From Micromonospora sp. WMMD980 (lineage in GTDB: Bacteria; Actinomycetota; Actinomycetes; Mycobacteriales; Micromonosporaceae), in assembly GCF_029626035.1 (NCBI RefSeq), contig NZ_JARUBE010000003.1, forward strand, positions 1 to 64,000: 64,000 nt of DNA. Reading direction: 5' to 3'. Below are positions 49,041-57,285 of this stretch, piece after piece (the first letter of the stretch is position 1; the number at the start of each line of letters is the position of its first letter). The translations under genes were made by a program, and so were the position numbers. Under the pieces are notes generated by a model, which searched no databases, was not told where the DNA came from, and saw only the letters and a program-made list of their open reading frames with translations.

Positions 49041-49073
49041 GACGCCCCCGACCACGCGATGGTCGGGGGCGTC
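49041..49073. terminator. Terminator after the transfer operon (second copy)
   Basis: 14-bp stem, 5-nt loop, as at 7071-7103. Confidence 0.8.
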
Positions 49074-49080
49074 CTCGTGT

Positions 49081-49257
49081 TCAGCGGGCGAGGGCGGCGG
49101 CGCGCTTCCGGCGGTGCTCGGCGAGGAGCTGGGCCGCGTACGCGCCGGCCTCGCACGTCCCGGCCCGACAGTCCGGGCACTGCCGGTGCGCCTCCAGGAT
49201 CGTCGCCCCGACCGCGACGTCGCCCCGCTGCCCGAGGTCCGGGCACATCCCGGTCAC
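49081..49257 (-). CDS. Small Cys-containing protein (second copy)
   Basis: Identical to 7111-7287; 58 residues, CPDCRAGTC. Confidence 0.5.
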   Translation of the reverse strand: MTGMCPDLGQRGDVAVGATILEAHRQCPDCRAGTCEAGAYAAQLLAEHRRKRAAALAR

Positions 49258-49511
49258 CGGTTCACCGCGTCGTACAGAGCCGGGATCCAGACCGCCACCT
49301 TCACGCACCACTCCCGCGCGCACGCCACCGACTCCCAGTGGCACTCCGGCATGTGCACCAGCAGCCACACCCAGCCCGGCACGCCCTCCATGTCGCCGAC
49401 CTTCACGACCCGCACGTCCATGTAGATCGTGCCGAGCTGACCCATGTGGCTCGCCCACTCGCCGGGGCGCAGCGACACCCTGGTCCCGGCCGGGATCTCG
49501 GGGACGGTCAC
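49254..49511 (-). CDS. Hypothetical small beta-type protein (second copy)
   Basis: Identical to 7284-7541; 85 residues. Confidence 0.55.
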   Translation of the reverse strand: MTVPEIPAGTRVSLRPGEWASHMGQLGTIYMDVRVVKVGDMEGVPGWVWLLVHMPECHWESVACAREWCVKVAVWIPALYDAVNR

Positions 49512-49678
49512 CGGTACTCACCTCCGCCCTCGTTGCGGATGCGTGCCGCCTGGTCGAGTAGGCGGCGGCGCGCGTTGCGCGCATCCGCCTCGTCTACGCG
49601 CCGCCCGAGAGTTGGGCGGGTCGACGGTTCGGGCCGACCGATCAGCCGGCGGACAAGGGTACGGATCGGCTGTGCCAC
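49508..49678 (-). CDS. Small Arg-rich hypothetical protein (second copy)
   Basis: Identical to 7538-7708; 56 residues, GAGGGAGG ribosome site. Confidence 0.5.
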   Translation of the reverse strand: MAQPIRTLVRRLIGRPEPSTRPTLGRRVDEADARNARRRLLDQAARIRNEGGGEYR

Positions 49679-49935
49679 ACACGCCTCCCTCGGTCGGGTG
49701 GGCGCGGCGACGGGTGTCGTGGTGCAACCTCCGCCGCCGCTACCCGGGGCGCGGTGCTCGCGGACAGTGGGCCCTGTCGCTCACGCCGTGCCCGGCCGGA
49801 TGCGACCGCAGCCACGCTCTGGGTGCTGAAGGCTTCGCACTGCCGCATCCGTCGCCAGCGAACAATTCGCCGACGCATTGGTCACGATCGCATCGTTCCT
49901 TCAAGGTCACAAGAGCGACACGGATAGTGAACAAG
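49679..49935. other. Non-coding stretch, no confident feature (second copy)
   Basis: Same as 7709-7965; presumably holds the promoter of the minus-strand operon starting at 49678. Confidence 0.4.
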
Positions 49936-49973
49936 AAGAGGGCCGGCACCCCGGATGGGATGCCGGCCCTCTT
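49936..49973 (-). terminator. Terminator of the XRE/DUF397 operon (second copy)
   Basis: 13-bp stem as at 7966-8003. Confidence 0.75.
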
Positions 49974-49984
49974 ATCGCGAGGAA

Positions 49985-50221
49985 TCAGATGTGGTCGAAC
50001 GCCCCGGCCTTCGCCCCGGCCAGGAACGCCGTCCACTCCGCCCGGTTGTAGACCTGGATCGGCGCATCCGCGCCGGCCTTGCTGTCGGCCACGGCCACGT
50101 CCCCCGATCCGTCGGCCGCCACCGAGAGGTAGATGCACCCCTCGTTGCCGCCGGACTCCGGGCTCTTCTCCCACGCGGCGAAGCGCGGGTCAGTGGTGTT
50201 GCTGAATCGCGGGTCGGACAT
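49985..50221 (-). CDS. DUF397 domain protein (second copy)
   Basis: Identical to 8015-8251; partner of the XRE/DUF5753 regulator. Confidence 0.85.
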   Translation of the reverse strand: MSDPRFSNTTDPRFAAWEKSPESGGNEGCIYLSVAADGSGDVAVADSKAGADAPIQVYNRAEWTAFLAGAKAGAFDHI

Positions 50222-50230
50222 CGGATCTCC

Positions 50231-51121
50231 TCACATCGTGGCGGCCAGCTTGTCGGCCGCCTCGCGGATGTACGCCGCACTGTCCGCGTCAGACAGTGCG
50301 GCCTCACGCAGCCGCAGATGCAACTGCGCGTACCCCGACACGTCCTCCGGCTCCGTGACGAGTAGCGCTTTCGTCACGTTGTCGACCACCACGATCGGCG
50401 GATCGTCCATGTCGGGGTAGCTCACGTGGCTGTACGGCGCCCGAGGGGCGTAGCCGTCGGCCAACTGCTGCGAGTCCAGCGGCACCACCCGCACGCTGAC
50501 GTGCTCGGCGCCGATCAGCGCCAGGAGGTGGTGCAGCTGCTTCAGCATCACGTCGGCGGGCACCGGCCGTCGGCGGATCGCCTGCTCCTCCAAGACCAGC
50601 TCGTAGTTCGCTTCACCACCGCCGACGCTCTGCCTCTGCCGCTGCATCCGGCCCCGCACGATCGCGTCGGTGTCGGTGATCGGTCCGTCCCCCGTGACCG
50701 CGAGAACCCGGTGGTGGGCGTACTCGGGAGTCTGCACGAGACCGGGAAGCAGCATGCCGGCGTACTCGCGGATCATCGACGCACCCGCCTCGACGAGCGC
50801 CCAGGTGCGCTGCCCGTCGCCCATCCGGCTGTGGGCAGGCGCGTCCCACCAGCGGCCGGTGAGCGCGTCCTCGGCGTACGCCTCGATGCGCGTCCAGTCA
50901 GGCCCGCCGCGCGGCACCTCAAGGGCGTCGAGCAGCCGCCGGATGGACAGCAGATTGGCGCGACGGTGCACGTCGCCGAACGGGTTCTCGGTCCGGGAGA
51001 TCACCGAGGCGGAGATGCCGCTGCGCCGGCTCAGCTCGGCGTGGTTGATGCCGCGGTCGAGTCGCAGCTTCAGCAGCGCGGCGGAGAGCCGCCGCTGGCG
51101 GGCCAGCGGGTTCGGGGTCAC
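50231..51121 (-). CDS. XRE-family regulator with DUF5753 (second copy)
   Basis: Identical to 8261-9151; 296 residues, N-terminal XRE HTH, C-terminal DUF5753. Confidence 0.88.
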   Translation of the reverse strand: MTPNPLARQRRLSAALLKLRLDRGINHAELSRRSGISASVISRTENPFGDVHRRANLLSIRRLLDALEVPRGGPDWTRIEAYAEDALTGRWWDAPAHSRMGDGQRTWALVEAGASMIREYAGMLLPGLVQTPEYAHHRVLAVTGDGPITDTDAIVRGRMQRQRQSVGGGEANYELVLEEQAIRRRPVPADVMLKQLHHLLALIGAEHVSVRVVPLDSQQLADGYAPRAPYSHVSYPDMDDPPIVVVDNVTKALLVTEPEDVSGYAQLHLRLREAALSDADSAAYIREAADKLAATM

Positions 51122-51149
51122 CGGTCCGACCTTCCTTTGCCGAGTCGAA

Positions 51150-51167
51150 TCGTGCCGGTCGGCACGA
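51150..51167. promoter_or_regulatory. Palindromic operator between XRE and GntR genes (second copy)
   Basis: TCGTGCCG-GT-CGGCACGA as at 9180-9197. Confidence 0.55.
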
Positions 51168-51350
51168 CATGAGCGTACTCAATGCGCACCGGCGACGGCG
51201 TTACCTGGATCGGTGTGCCCCGATACGCTGGGATGCACCCTCGACGCGGGTCGGGGCGGAGGGCCTGGCCGCGTCAGCCGGGCCCTCCACCACGCGCAAG
51301 GGGGACCCCGGGATCCCCGGGTGCCGGGATGTGAAGGCGTGTGCGGTCCG

Positions 51351-51356
51351 TACCGT
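51351..51356 (+). promoter_or_regulatory. -10 box of the GntR gene (second copy)
   Basis: TACCGT, 6 nt before GTG 51363, leaderless arrangement. Confidence 0.5.
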
Positions 51357-51362
51357 GCGACC

Positions 51363-51773
51363 GTGCTCGACCCCCACCTGGACCGGCCGCTCTTCCGGCA
51401 GCTCGCCGACGCCCTGCGGGACCAGATCATCACCGGCCAGCTCACACCGGGCAGCGCCGTGCCGTCCATCAAGGCGCTGGAGCACCGGTACGGGGTCAGT
51501 CGGGAGACCATCCGCCGGGCGCTGGCCGCGCTGCGCGTGGAAGGCCTCGTCGTCGCCGAGCGGGGCTACGGTACGCGGGTGGTCGACGAGCAGCCGCGCG
51601 AGCAGGTGAAGGTCCCTCGCGGCGCCCGGGTGCGGTCGCGGATGCCCACCGAGGCCGAGCGCGCCGAGCTGGGCATCGAGCCGGGCGCCGTGGTGCCCGT
51701 CCTGGTCGTGACGCTCGGCGGCCGGGTGCGTGGCGTGTACGCGGCAGACCGCGTGGAACTCACGTTCAGCTGA
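51363..51773 (+). CDS. GntR-family repressor, KorSA-like (second copy)
   Basis: Identical to 9393-9803; 136 residues, winged helix at the N-terminus. Here followed by an intact downstream gene, its probable target. Confidence 0.8.
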   Translation: MLDPHLDRPLFRQLADALRDQIITGQLTPGSAVPSIKALEHRYGVSRETIRRALAALRVEGLVVAERGYGTRVVDEQPREQVKVPRGARVRSRMPTEAERAELGIEPGAVVPVLVVTLGGRVRGVYAADRVELTFS

Positions 51774-51780
51774 CCGGGAA

Positions 51781-51795
51781 TGTGCGTTACGCACA
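51781..51795. promoter_or_regulatory. Inverted repeat upstream of the two-TM gene (second copy)
   Basis: TGTGCGT-T-ACGCACA as at 9811-9825. Confidence 0.5.
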
Positions 51796-51929
51796 CGTTA
51801 CGGCCGGTGCGGGATTTTTCGTTGTTGGCTGAAACTTCTTGAGTGTCGTGCAGGCCGGGCGCATGATCGGCGATCTACCTTGCAGAAAGCGCGCGGGGGT
51901 GCGCGCTCAGTGATCATGTGGGGGACGTC

Positions 51930-52379
51930 ATGTCGAACAGGAGTGACAACACAGCCGCCGCAGCACCGATCCGGCTCGCCATCGCCCACCAGCGAGCCCA
52001 CGACAAAGCCGAACGGGAGCAGCGCACCGCCCACGGACCCGGCCGGTGGCACCGAGGGCTGCTCGTCGCCGCCACCATCGCCGCACCGGCCAGCTGGATG
52101 GGACTCGCCTGGGCCGTCGCCATGTGGCACAACCACCAGGCGCTGTTCGGCCACCTCGTCTACGTCGGGTTCGCCACCGTCCTCGCACCCGTCGCCGTCG
52201 TCCTGGCCGTCGGCTACGTCGTACGGCGGGGCCAGGCCGAACAGCACCACGAACTCCTCGTCGCCGTCGACGCGCTGCTCATCGAAGCGGCGAAGCGCGA
52301 CGCCGACCTCGACCCCGCCAGCGCCGAAGCCGTCGAACGCATCGGCATGCGCCTGCTCAACGGCACCAGAACCAGCTGA
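51930..52379 (+). CDS. Intact two-TM protein spanning the repeat boundary
   Basis: 149 residues from ATG 51930 (GGGGG 9 nt upstream). Basic N-terminal 40 residues, membrane helix 1 (GLLVAATIAAPASWMGLAWAVAMW, about 44-67), helix 2 (LVYVGFATVLAPVAVVLAVGYVV), then an acidic helical tail. The repeat ends within helix 1, yet the protein reads as a natural whole, so this is the ancestral form and 9960-10128 the broken one. Membrane proteins in this place sit beside the attachment site of several AICEs; function unknown. Confidence 0.75.
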   Translation: MSNRSDNTAAAAPIRLAIAHQRAHDKAEREQRTAHGPGRWHRGLLVAATIAAPASWMGLAWAVAMWHNHQALFGHLVYVGFATVLAPVAVVLAVGYVVRRGQAEQHHELLVAVDALLIEAAKRDADLDPASAEAVERIGMRLLNGTRTS

Positions 52380-52395
52380 TCACACACGGCTAATA

Positions 52396-52420
52396 GCACT
52401 TTGCAATTCTCCACGATCGT
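52396..52420. other. Probable attR: element/host junction inside the 5' end of ssb
   Basis: Ssb homology begins at codons for TIVGNLLTAPEWRR (from about 52412), but the expected N-terminus (MFDTYV-type) is replaced by unrelated bases that follow the element's last stop at 52379. The crossover core most likely lies in CCACGATCGTCGGCAAC (52411-52427 region). The other end, attL, should be left of the window with the missing ssb start. Confidence 0.55.
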
Positions 52421-53144
52421 CGGCAACCTGCTGACCGCGCCGGAGTGGCGCCGCACCACGCAGAGCGGCACGCTCGTGGCCAACTTCAAGGTCGCCTCGA
52501 CCGCACGCCGCCTCGACCGGGACAGCGGTCGCTGGGTCGACGGCAACAGCCTGCGGGTGCGGGTGAACTGCTGGCGGCGGCTCGCCGAGGGGGTGGCGGC
52601 GTCGGTGGCCCTGGGCGATCCGGTGATCGTCGCCGGCCGCCTCTACACCCGCGACTGGACCGACGAGGCCGGCAACCACCGGACGCTCTACGAGTTGGAG
52701 GCCGTGGCGGTCGGGCACGACCTGTCCCGGGGGCGGGCCCGGTTCCTGCGCAACCAGCCGCGCGCGGCCACCAGTTCGGTCGAGGACGCCGAGGCGGAGC
52801 AGCGCGTGCACGGCGAGGCGACCGAGGCCGTGCCCGACGAGCTGGCCCCGACCACGTTCGACGCCCGGCCGTTCGACGACGACATCCTGCCGCCGGAGTT
52901 CGGGCCGGCGCGGGTCGGCCTCACCGGCGCGCTCGACCGGCCGGCCGAACCCGACCCGCTCGACGCCCGGCCCGGGGAGCCGGGGGAACTGGGTGAGGGG
53001 GGAGACAAGCTGGGCGCCGCCGAGGACGACGAGCTGGGCGAGGTGGAGCTGCCCGTCGACGACGGGCCTGGCGTCGCGGGGCCCGACGGCGGAGGGTCCG
53101 CCCCGGGGCGCCGCGGCCGACGGCGTGGCACGGTGTCCGTCTGA
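52401..53144 (+). CDS. ssb: Single-stranded DNA-binding protein, 5' end altered by the element
   Basis: 247 residues if translation starts at TTG 52401, the only candidate; no Shine-Dalgarno is visible. OB fold from about 4-110 (TIVGNLLTAPEWRRTTQSGTLVANFKVASTARRLDRDSGRWVDG, LRVRVNCWRRLAEGVAASVALGDPVIVAGRLYTRDW). Long acidic/Gly C-terminal part without an evident DDDIPF-type end, as in the accessory ssb paralogue of actinobacteria. The first strand is shortened, so the product may be weak, or expressed from an element promoter. Confidence 0.8.
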   Translation: MQFSTIVGNLLTAPEWRRTTQSGTLVANFKVASTARRLDRDSGRWVDGNSLRVRVNCWRRLAEGVAASVALGDPVIVAGRLYTRDWTDEAGNHRTLYELEAVAVGHDLSRGRARFLRNQPRAATSSVEDAEAEQRVHGEATEAVPDELAPTTFDARPFDDDILPPEFGPARVGLTGALDRPAEPDPLDARPGEPGELGEGGDKLGAAEDDELGEVELPVDDGPGVAGPDGGGSAPGRRGRRRGTVSV

Positions 53145-53170
53145 GGCCGCGGCCGGTGCGACGGGGGCGC

Positions 53171-53199
53171 GGGGTGGCGACGCCGGGCGTGGCCACCCC
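53171..53199 (+). terminator. Hairpin terminator after ssb
   Basis: GGGGTGGC with GCCACCCC, inner ACGC with GCGT, 3-nt loop. Confidence 0.65.
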
Positions 53200-53315
53200 G
53201 CGGTACGGGGATGCCGCGCCCCGGAGAAGAGAGCGCCACCTCGGGTCGCATACCGGTAGCGGGATGGTGGATCGTCAGGGAGGGCGGAGCGTCCCTCGGG
53301 AACCGCGGGTGCGGC

Positions 53316-53321
53316 TAGGCT
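53316..53321 (+). promoter_or_regulatory. Probable -10 box of cobD
   Basis: TAGGCT, 22 nt before GTG 53344, with GGAGG in the leader. Confidence 0.4.
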
Positions 53322-53343
53322 GGCCGGCCGGAGGTGGTGACGG

Positions 53344-54513
53344 GTGCGGCAGGCGACCGCCATGGCGAACGCGACCGGGCTGGCGGTGGGCTACGCGCTC
53401 GACGCGCTGCTCGGCGACCCGCGCAGGTGGCATCCGGTGGCCGGTTTCGGTCGCGCGGCAGGTGCCCTGGAGCGGCGGGTCTACCGCCCGCGGCGGTCGG
53501 TCGGGGTGGCGTTCACCGCGCTCGCGGTCGGCGGGCCGGTGCTGCTCGGCGCTGCCGCCGCGCTCGCCACCCGGCGTCACCCGGTGGCCCGGGCCGCGCT
53601 GGTGGCCGCCGGCACCTGGGCGGTGCTGGGCGGGCGCACGCTGCGGCACGAGTCGCGGGTGATGGGTCGGGCGCTGCGTCGTGCCGACCTGCCCGCCGCC
53701 CGGGCCCGCCTCGGCCACCTGTGCGGGCGGGACCCGTCCGCCCTGGACGAGCCGGAACTGGCCCGTGCCACCGTCGAGTCGGTGGCCGAGAACACCTCCG
53801 ACGCGGTGGTCGCGCCGCTGGTCTGGGGGGCGGTCGCCGGGCTGCCCGGCCTGCTCGGTTACCGGGCGGCGAACACGCTCGACGCCATGGTCGGTCACCG
53901 CTCACCCCGCTACGCCCGCTTCGGCACCCCGGCCGCCCGGCTGGACGACCTGCTCAACCTGGCGCCGTCGCGGTTGACCGGGCTGCTCACGGTGGCCGTC
54001 GCGCCGGTGGCGCACGGGGACCGGGCGACGGCCTGGCACGTCTGGCGGCGGGACCGGGGCGACCATCCGAGCCCGAACGCCGGGCAGTGTGAGGCGGCGA
54101 TGGCGGGCGTGCTCGGTGTCCGGCTGGGTGGGCGCAACGTCTACTTCGGCCGCTCGGATACGCGGCCGTTCCTCGGCGACGGGCCCCGTCCGGAGGCCCG
54201 GCACCTGACGCGCGCGGCCCGGGTCTCCGGCGCGGTGGGCCTGGCCGCTCTCGGGTTGGCGGCGCTCTACCCGGTGACCGTGGGTCGGCTGGCCGGTGCG
54301 ACCGGTCGCGCCGCGCTGCGCGCACTCGCCGGCGCCGCCGGGCGTGGCCCGACCGACGCCGCGCTCGCCGGTATCACCGGGCGTGGCCCGACCGACGCCG
54401 CGCTCGCCGGCATCACCGGGCGCGGGTACGGCGCCGCCCGGTGTGGACCGACCGGCGCTCCCGGGCGCACGCCAGGAGGCGTCGCGGCGAGCGGCTCGGG
54501 CAGCGGGCGGTGA
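53344..54513 (+). CDS. cobD: Adenosylcobinamide-phosphate synthase CobD/CbiB
   Basis: 389 residues from GTG 53344. [21 protein letters not shown] at the start, [33 protein letters not shown] and [15 protein letters not shown] are conserved marks of this membrane enzyme, which joins the aminopropanol arm to cobyric acid in cobalamin synthesis. The C-terminal 60 residues contain a tandem [13 protein letters not shown] repeat (39-bp DNA repeat) outside the family core. Its stop overlaps cobQ. Confidence 0.88.
   Translation: MRQATAMANATGLAVGYALDALLGDPRRWHPVAGFGRAAGALERRVYRPRRSVGVAFTALAVGGPVLLGAAAALATRRHPVARAALVAAGTWAVLGGRTLRHESRVMGRALRRADLPAARARLGHLCGRDPSALDEPELARATVESVAENTSDAVVAPLVWGAVAGLPGLLGYRAANTLDAMVGHRSPRYARFGTPAARLDDLLNLAPSRLTGLLTVAVAPVAHGDRATAWHVWRRDRGDHPSPNAGQCEAAMAGVLGVRLGGRNVYFGRSDTRPFLGDGPRPEARHLTRAARVSGAVGLAALGLAALYPVTVGRLAGATGRAALRALAGAAGRGPTDAALAGITGRGPTDAALAGITGRGYGAARCGPTGAPGRTPGGVAASGSGSGR
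54340..54417 (+). repeat. 39-bp tandem repeat in the 3' end of cobD
   Basis: Two copies (54340-54378, 54379-54417) differing at one base, with a degenerate third start; encodes [13 protein letters not shown] twice. Confidence 0.75.
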
Positions 54514-56066
54514 GCGGCGGGCTGCTGGTCGCGGGCACCACCTCCGACGCCGGCAAGAGCGTGCTGACCGCCGGCATCTGCCGTTGGCTCCGTCGGCGGG
54601 GCATTCGGGTCGCGCCGTTCAAGGCGCAGAACATGTCGAACAACTCGGCCGTGGTGGTCGGCCCGGACGGCCGGGGCGGGGAGATCGGCCGGGCCCAGGC
54701 CATGCAGGCCGCCGCCGCCGGGCTCGCGCCGGACCTGCGGTTCAACCCGGTGCTGCTCAAGCCGGGTAGCGACCACGCCAGCCAGGTGGTGCTGCTCGGC
54801 GAGGCGGTCGACACGGTCACCGCAGGCAACTTCCACACGCTGCGGCCCCGGCTCGCCGCCACCGCGTACGCGGCGCTGGCCGAGCTGCGCACCGAGTACG
54901 ACGTGGTGGTCTGCGAGGGCGCGGGCAGCCCTGCGGAGATCAACCTGCGGGCCGGTGACTACGTCAACATGGGGCTGGCCCGCCAGGCCGGCCTGCCCAC
55001 GATCGTGGTCGGCGACATCGACCGCGGCGGGGTGTTCGCCTCGATGTTCGGCACCGTGGCCCTGCTCGACGCCGCCGACCAGGCGCTGGTCGCCGGCTTC
55101 GTGGTCAACAAGTTCCGCGGTGACCTGGGGCTGCTCCGGCCCGGGCTGGACATGCTGCGGCAGGCCACCGGCCGCCCCACCTTCGGCGTGCTGCCGTGGG
55201 CGCTGGACCTGTGGCTGGACGCGGAGGACTCGCTCGCGTACGGGCGGGTGCTCGGCCGGCCGGCGGCGCCGCGCGGCACGGACTGGCTCGACGTCGCGGT
55301 GGTCCGGCTGCCCCGGATCTCCAACGCCACCGACGTCGAGGCGCTCGCCACCGAGCCGGGGGTGCGGGTGCGGCTGACCGTCGAGCCGGCCGAACTGGCC
55401 GCCGCCGACCTGGTGGTGCTGCCCGGCTCCAAGTCGACCGTCGCCGACCTGGCCTGGCTGCGGGAGACCGGGCTGGCCGACGCGGTGCGGGCGCACGTCG
55501 CCGCCGGTCGCCCGCTGCTCGGCGTCTGCGGCGGGTTCCAGATGCTCGGCCGGATGATCCACGACCCGGTGGAGAGCCGCCGGGGCAGCGTGCCCGGCCT
55601 CGGGCTGCTGCCCGTCGAGATCACCTTCGACAGGCGCAAGACGGTCCGCCGGGCCGCGGGCGTCGCCGCCGGTGACGTGCCGGTGCACGGGTACGAGATC
55701 CACCACGGCCGGGTCTCCGCCGCCGACCCGGGGTTGCCGCCGCTGCTGCGCTACACCGACGGCACCGGCGAGGGCGCCCGGCTCGGCGCGCTGTACGGAA
55801 CCCACTGGCACGGCGCGTTCGAGTCGGACGCGTTCCGCCGCCGGTTCCTCGCCGAGGTCGCCGAGGCGGCCGGCCGGACCGGCTTCGCGGTCGCGCCGGA
55901 CAACTCGTTCGCGGCGGCCCGGGAACGGACGCTGGACCTGCTCGGTGACCTGGTGGAGGAGCACCTGGACACCGGCGCGTTGTGGCGGCTGGTCGAGGAG
56001 GGCCCGCCGCCGGGCCTGCCGTTCGTGCCGCCCGGCGCGCCCGGGCGACCGCCCGGCCCGTCGTGA
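54510..56066 (+). CDS. cobQ: Cobyric acid synthase CobQ
   Basis: 518 residues from GTG 54510 (GTGA overlap with cobD). ATP-binding [14 protein letters not shown] (about 8-21), [36 protein letters not shown], and the amidotransferase nucleophile in [11 protein letters not shown] (Cys near 340) with [10 protein letters not shown]. Amidates cobyrinic acid a,c-diamide at four positions using glutamine. Confidence 0.92.
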   Translation: MSGGLLVAGTTSDAGKSVLTAGICRWLRRRGIRVAPFKAQNMSNNSAVVVGPDGRGGEIGRAQAMQAAAAGLAPDLRFNPVLLKPGSDHASQVVLLGEAVDTVTAGNFHTLRPRLAATAYAALAELRTEYDVVVCEGAGSPAEINLRAGDYVNMGLARQAGLPTIVVGDIDRGGVFASMFGTVALLDAADQALVAGFVVNKFRGDLGLLRPGLDMLRQATGRPTFGVLPWALDLWLDAEDSLAYGRVLGRPAAPRGTDWLDVAVVRLPRISNATDVEALATEPGVRVRLTVEPAELAAADLVVLPGSKSTVADLAWLRETGLADAVRAHVAAGRPLLGVCGGFQMLGRMIHDPVESRRGSVPGLGLLPVEITFDRRKTVRRAAGVAAGDVPVHGYEIHHGRVSAADPGLPPLLRYTDGTGEGARLGALYGTHWHGAFESDAFRRRFLAEVAEAAGRTGFAVAPDNSFAAARERTLDLLGDLVEEHLDTGALWRLVEEGPPPGLPFVPPGAPGRPPGPS

Positions 56067-56100
56067 CCGGAGCGGTCCGGCGGCACCCGGTCGGGACGGC

Positions 56101-56502
56101 TCAGTGGCGCACGTCCGCCGGGCGGTCGGACATCGGCAGGCCGGCCTCGCGCCAGCCCTGCACGCCGCCGATCATGTCGGTGGCGTGCCGCAGGCCGAGG
56201 GTCTGCAGGCTGGCGGCGGCCAGGCTGGAGCTGTAGCCCTGCCGGCACACCACCACGATCTCGCGGTCGTAGCCGATCGCCTCCGGGATGCGCCACTCGC
56301 TGGCCGGGTCGAGTCGCCACTCCAGCACCGTGCGGTCGATGACGATCGCGCCGGGCAGCTCACCCTCCTCGCGGCGCTGCGCCTCGGTGCGCGTGTCGAC
56401 GAGCAGCGCGCCGTTGCGGACCGCCTCGACGGTCTCGTGCGGGGTGAGCCGGCGGAGACCGGCGCGGGCCTGTTCCAGGAGGGCGTCGACGCCCGGACAC
56501 AT
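56101..56502 (-). CDS. Rhodanese-like sulfurtransferase
   Basis: 133 residues from ATG 56502. LRRLTPHETVEAVRNGALLVDTRTEAQRREEGELPGAIVIDR, active-site loop CRQGYSS (Cys near 93) and DMIGGVQGWREAGLP give a single complete rhodanese domain that can carry a persulfide. Divergent from the kinase gene. Confidence 0.85.
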   Translation of the reverse strand: MCPGVDALLEQARAGLRRLTPHETVEAVRNGALLVDTRTEAQRREEGELPGAIVIDRTVLEWRLDPASEWRIPEAIGYDREIVVVCRQGYSSSLAAASLQTLGLRHATDMIGGVQGWREAGLPMSDRPADVRH

Positions 56503-56613
56503 CACGTCATGGAGCACCCCCAGATCATGCCCGCGGCGTCGGCGGGCCGCCGGGTGAAACGGTCCGCCCGGGTCGCAGGATCCAGCGGACGGGGGAACGT
56601 TAGCGTCGGTCGG

Positions 56614-57264
56614 GTGAACGTCGCGGTGGTCGAGGCGTACGCCGGGTTGGTCCGGCGGGTGCTGGCCGCGCCGCCGCGGTTGGGACGGACCCGGCTGGTG
56701 GCTGTTGACGGGCCGAGCGGCGCGGGCAAGAGCGTGTTCGCGACGCGCCTCGCGGACGCGTTCGTGGCGACCGGCGCGGGCCGGCCGCCACTGGTCCACA
56801 CCGACGACCTGCTGGACGGCTGGGACGACCAGCTCACGTTCTGGGCCAGGCTGGAGGAGCGGGTGCTCGGGCCGGTGCGGGCCGGCCGGCCGGGCGGCTA
56901 CCGCCGGTACAGCTGGGTGCGCGGGCGTTTCCTGGGTCCGGTGGTGCCGGTGCCGGCGGCGCCGGTGCTGCTCGTCGAGGGGGTGAGCGCGGCGCGCGCC
57001 GTGGTGCGCCCCGAGCTGACCCTCTCGGTGCTGGTCACCGCGCCGGGGGAGCTGCGGTTGTCCCGGGCGTTGGCCCGCGACGGCGCGCAGGTCCTGCCCG
57101 AACTGCGCCGCTGGCACGCCGGGGAGCGGGCGCACTTCGCCGCCGACGGCACCCCGGCGGCGGTGGACCTGGTCGTCGACGGCGCTTCCGACCTGCCGCA
57201 CGACCCGGAGCGCTACTACGTGCGGCTCGGGCGGCGGCCGGGCTCGGACGGCGTGACCGGGTAA
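56614..57264 (+). CDS. Uridine kinase-like P-loop protein
   Basis: 216 residues from GTG 56614. Walker A VDGPSGAGKSVFATRLADA (about 31-49), HTDDLLDGWDDQ (about 66), LLVEGVSAARAVVRPEL. Fits the small uridine-kinase/phosphoribulokinase-like group; substrate uncertain. A TAGCGT box 8 nt before the start suggests a leaderless transcript. Confidence 0.75.
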   Translation: MNVAVVEAYAGLVRRVLAAPPRLGRTRLVAVDGPSGAGKSVFATRLADAFVATGAGRPPLVHTDDLLDGWDDQLTFWARLEERVLGPVRAGRPGGYRRYSWVRGRFLGPVVPVPAAPVLLVEGVSAARAVVRPELTLSVLVTAPGELRLSRALARDGAQVLPELRRWHAGERAHFAADGTPAAVDLVVDGASDLPHDPERYYVRLGRRPGSDGVTG

Positions 57265-57272
57265 GGCCGGCA

Positions 57273-57278
57273 TACGAT
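57273..57278 (+). promoter_or_regulatory. -10 box of the M20 peptidase gene
   Basis: TACGAT, 7 nt before ATG 57286, no Shine-Dalgarno; leaderless arrangement. Confidence 0.45.
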
Positions 57279-57285
57279 TCCGGTC

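Larger units (their letters stand above)
10129..52098. mobile_element. 41,970-bp phage/conjugation hybrid element (complete repeat unit)
   Basis: The distance between the two repeats defines the unit. It holds early/replication genes, a full siphovirus packaging, head, tail and lysis module, and an AICE-type transfer and control module. All of it is on the plus strand except a few regulatory and small genes in the repeat. I see no tyrosine or serine integrase, relaxase, or ParA/ParB gene. Whether the unit circularises at 52098/10129 is inference. Confidence 0.75.
41971..52098. repeat. Right copy (R2) of the 10.1-kb direct repeat
   Basis: Matches 1-10128 base for base as far as inspected. Its left flank is the end of the phage lysis module, its right flank the intact 3' part of a membrane-protein gene and then host ssb. 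Confidence 0.97.
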
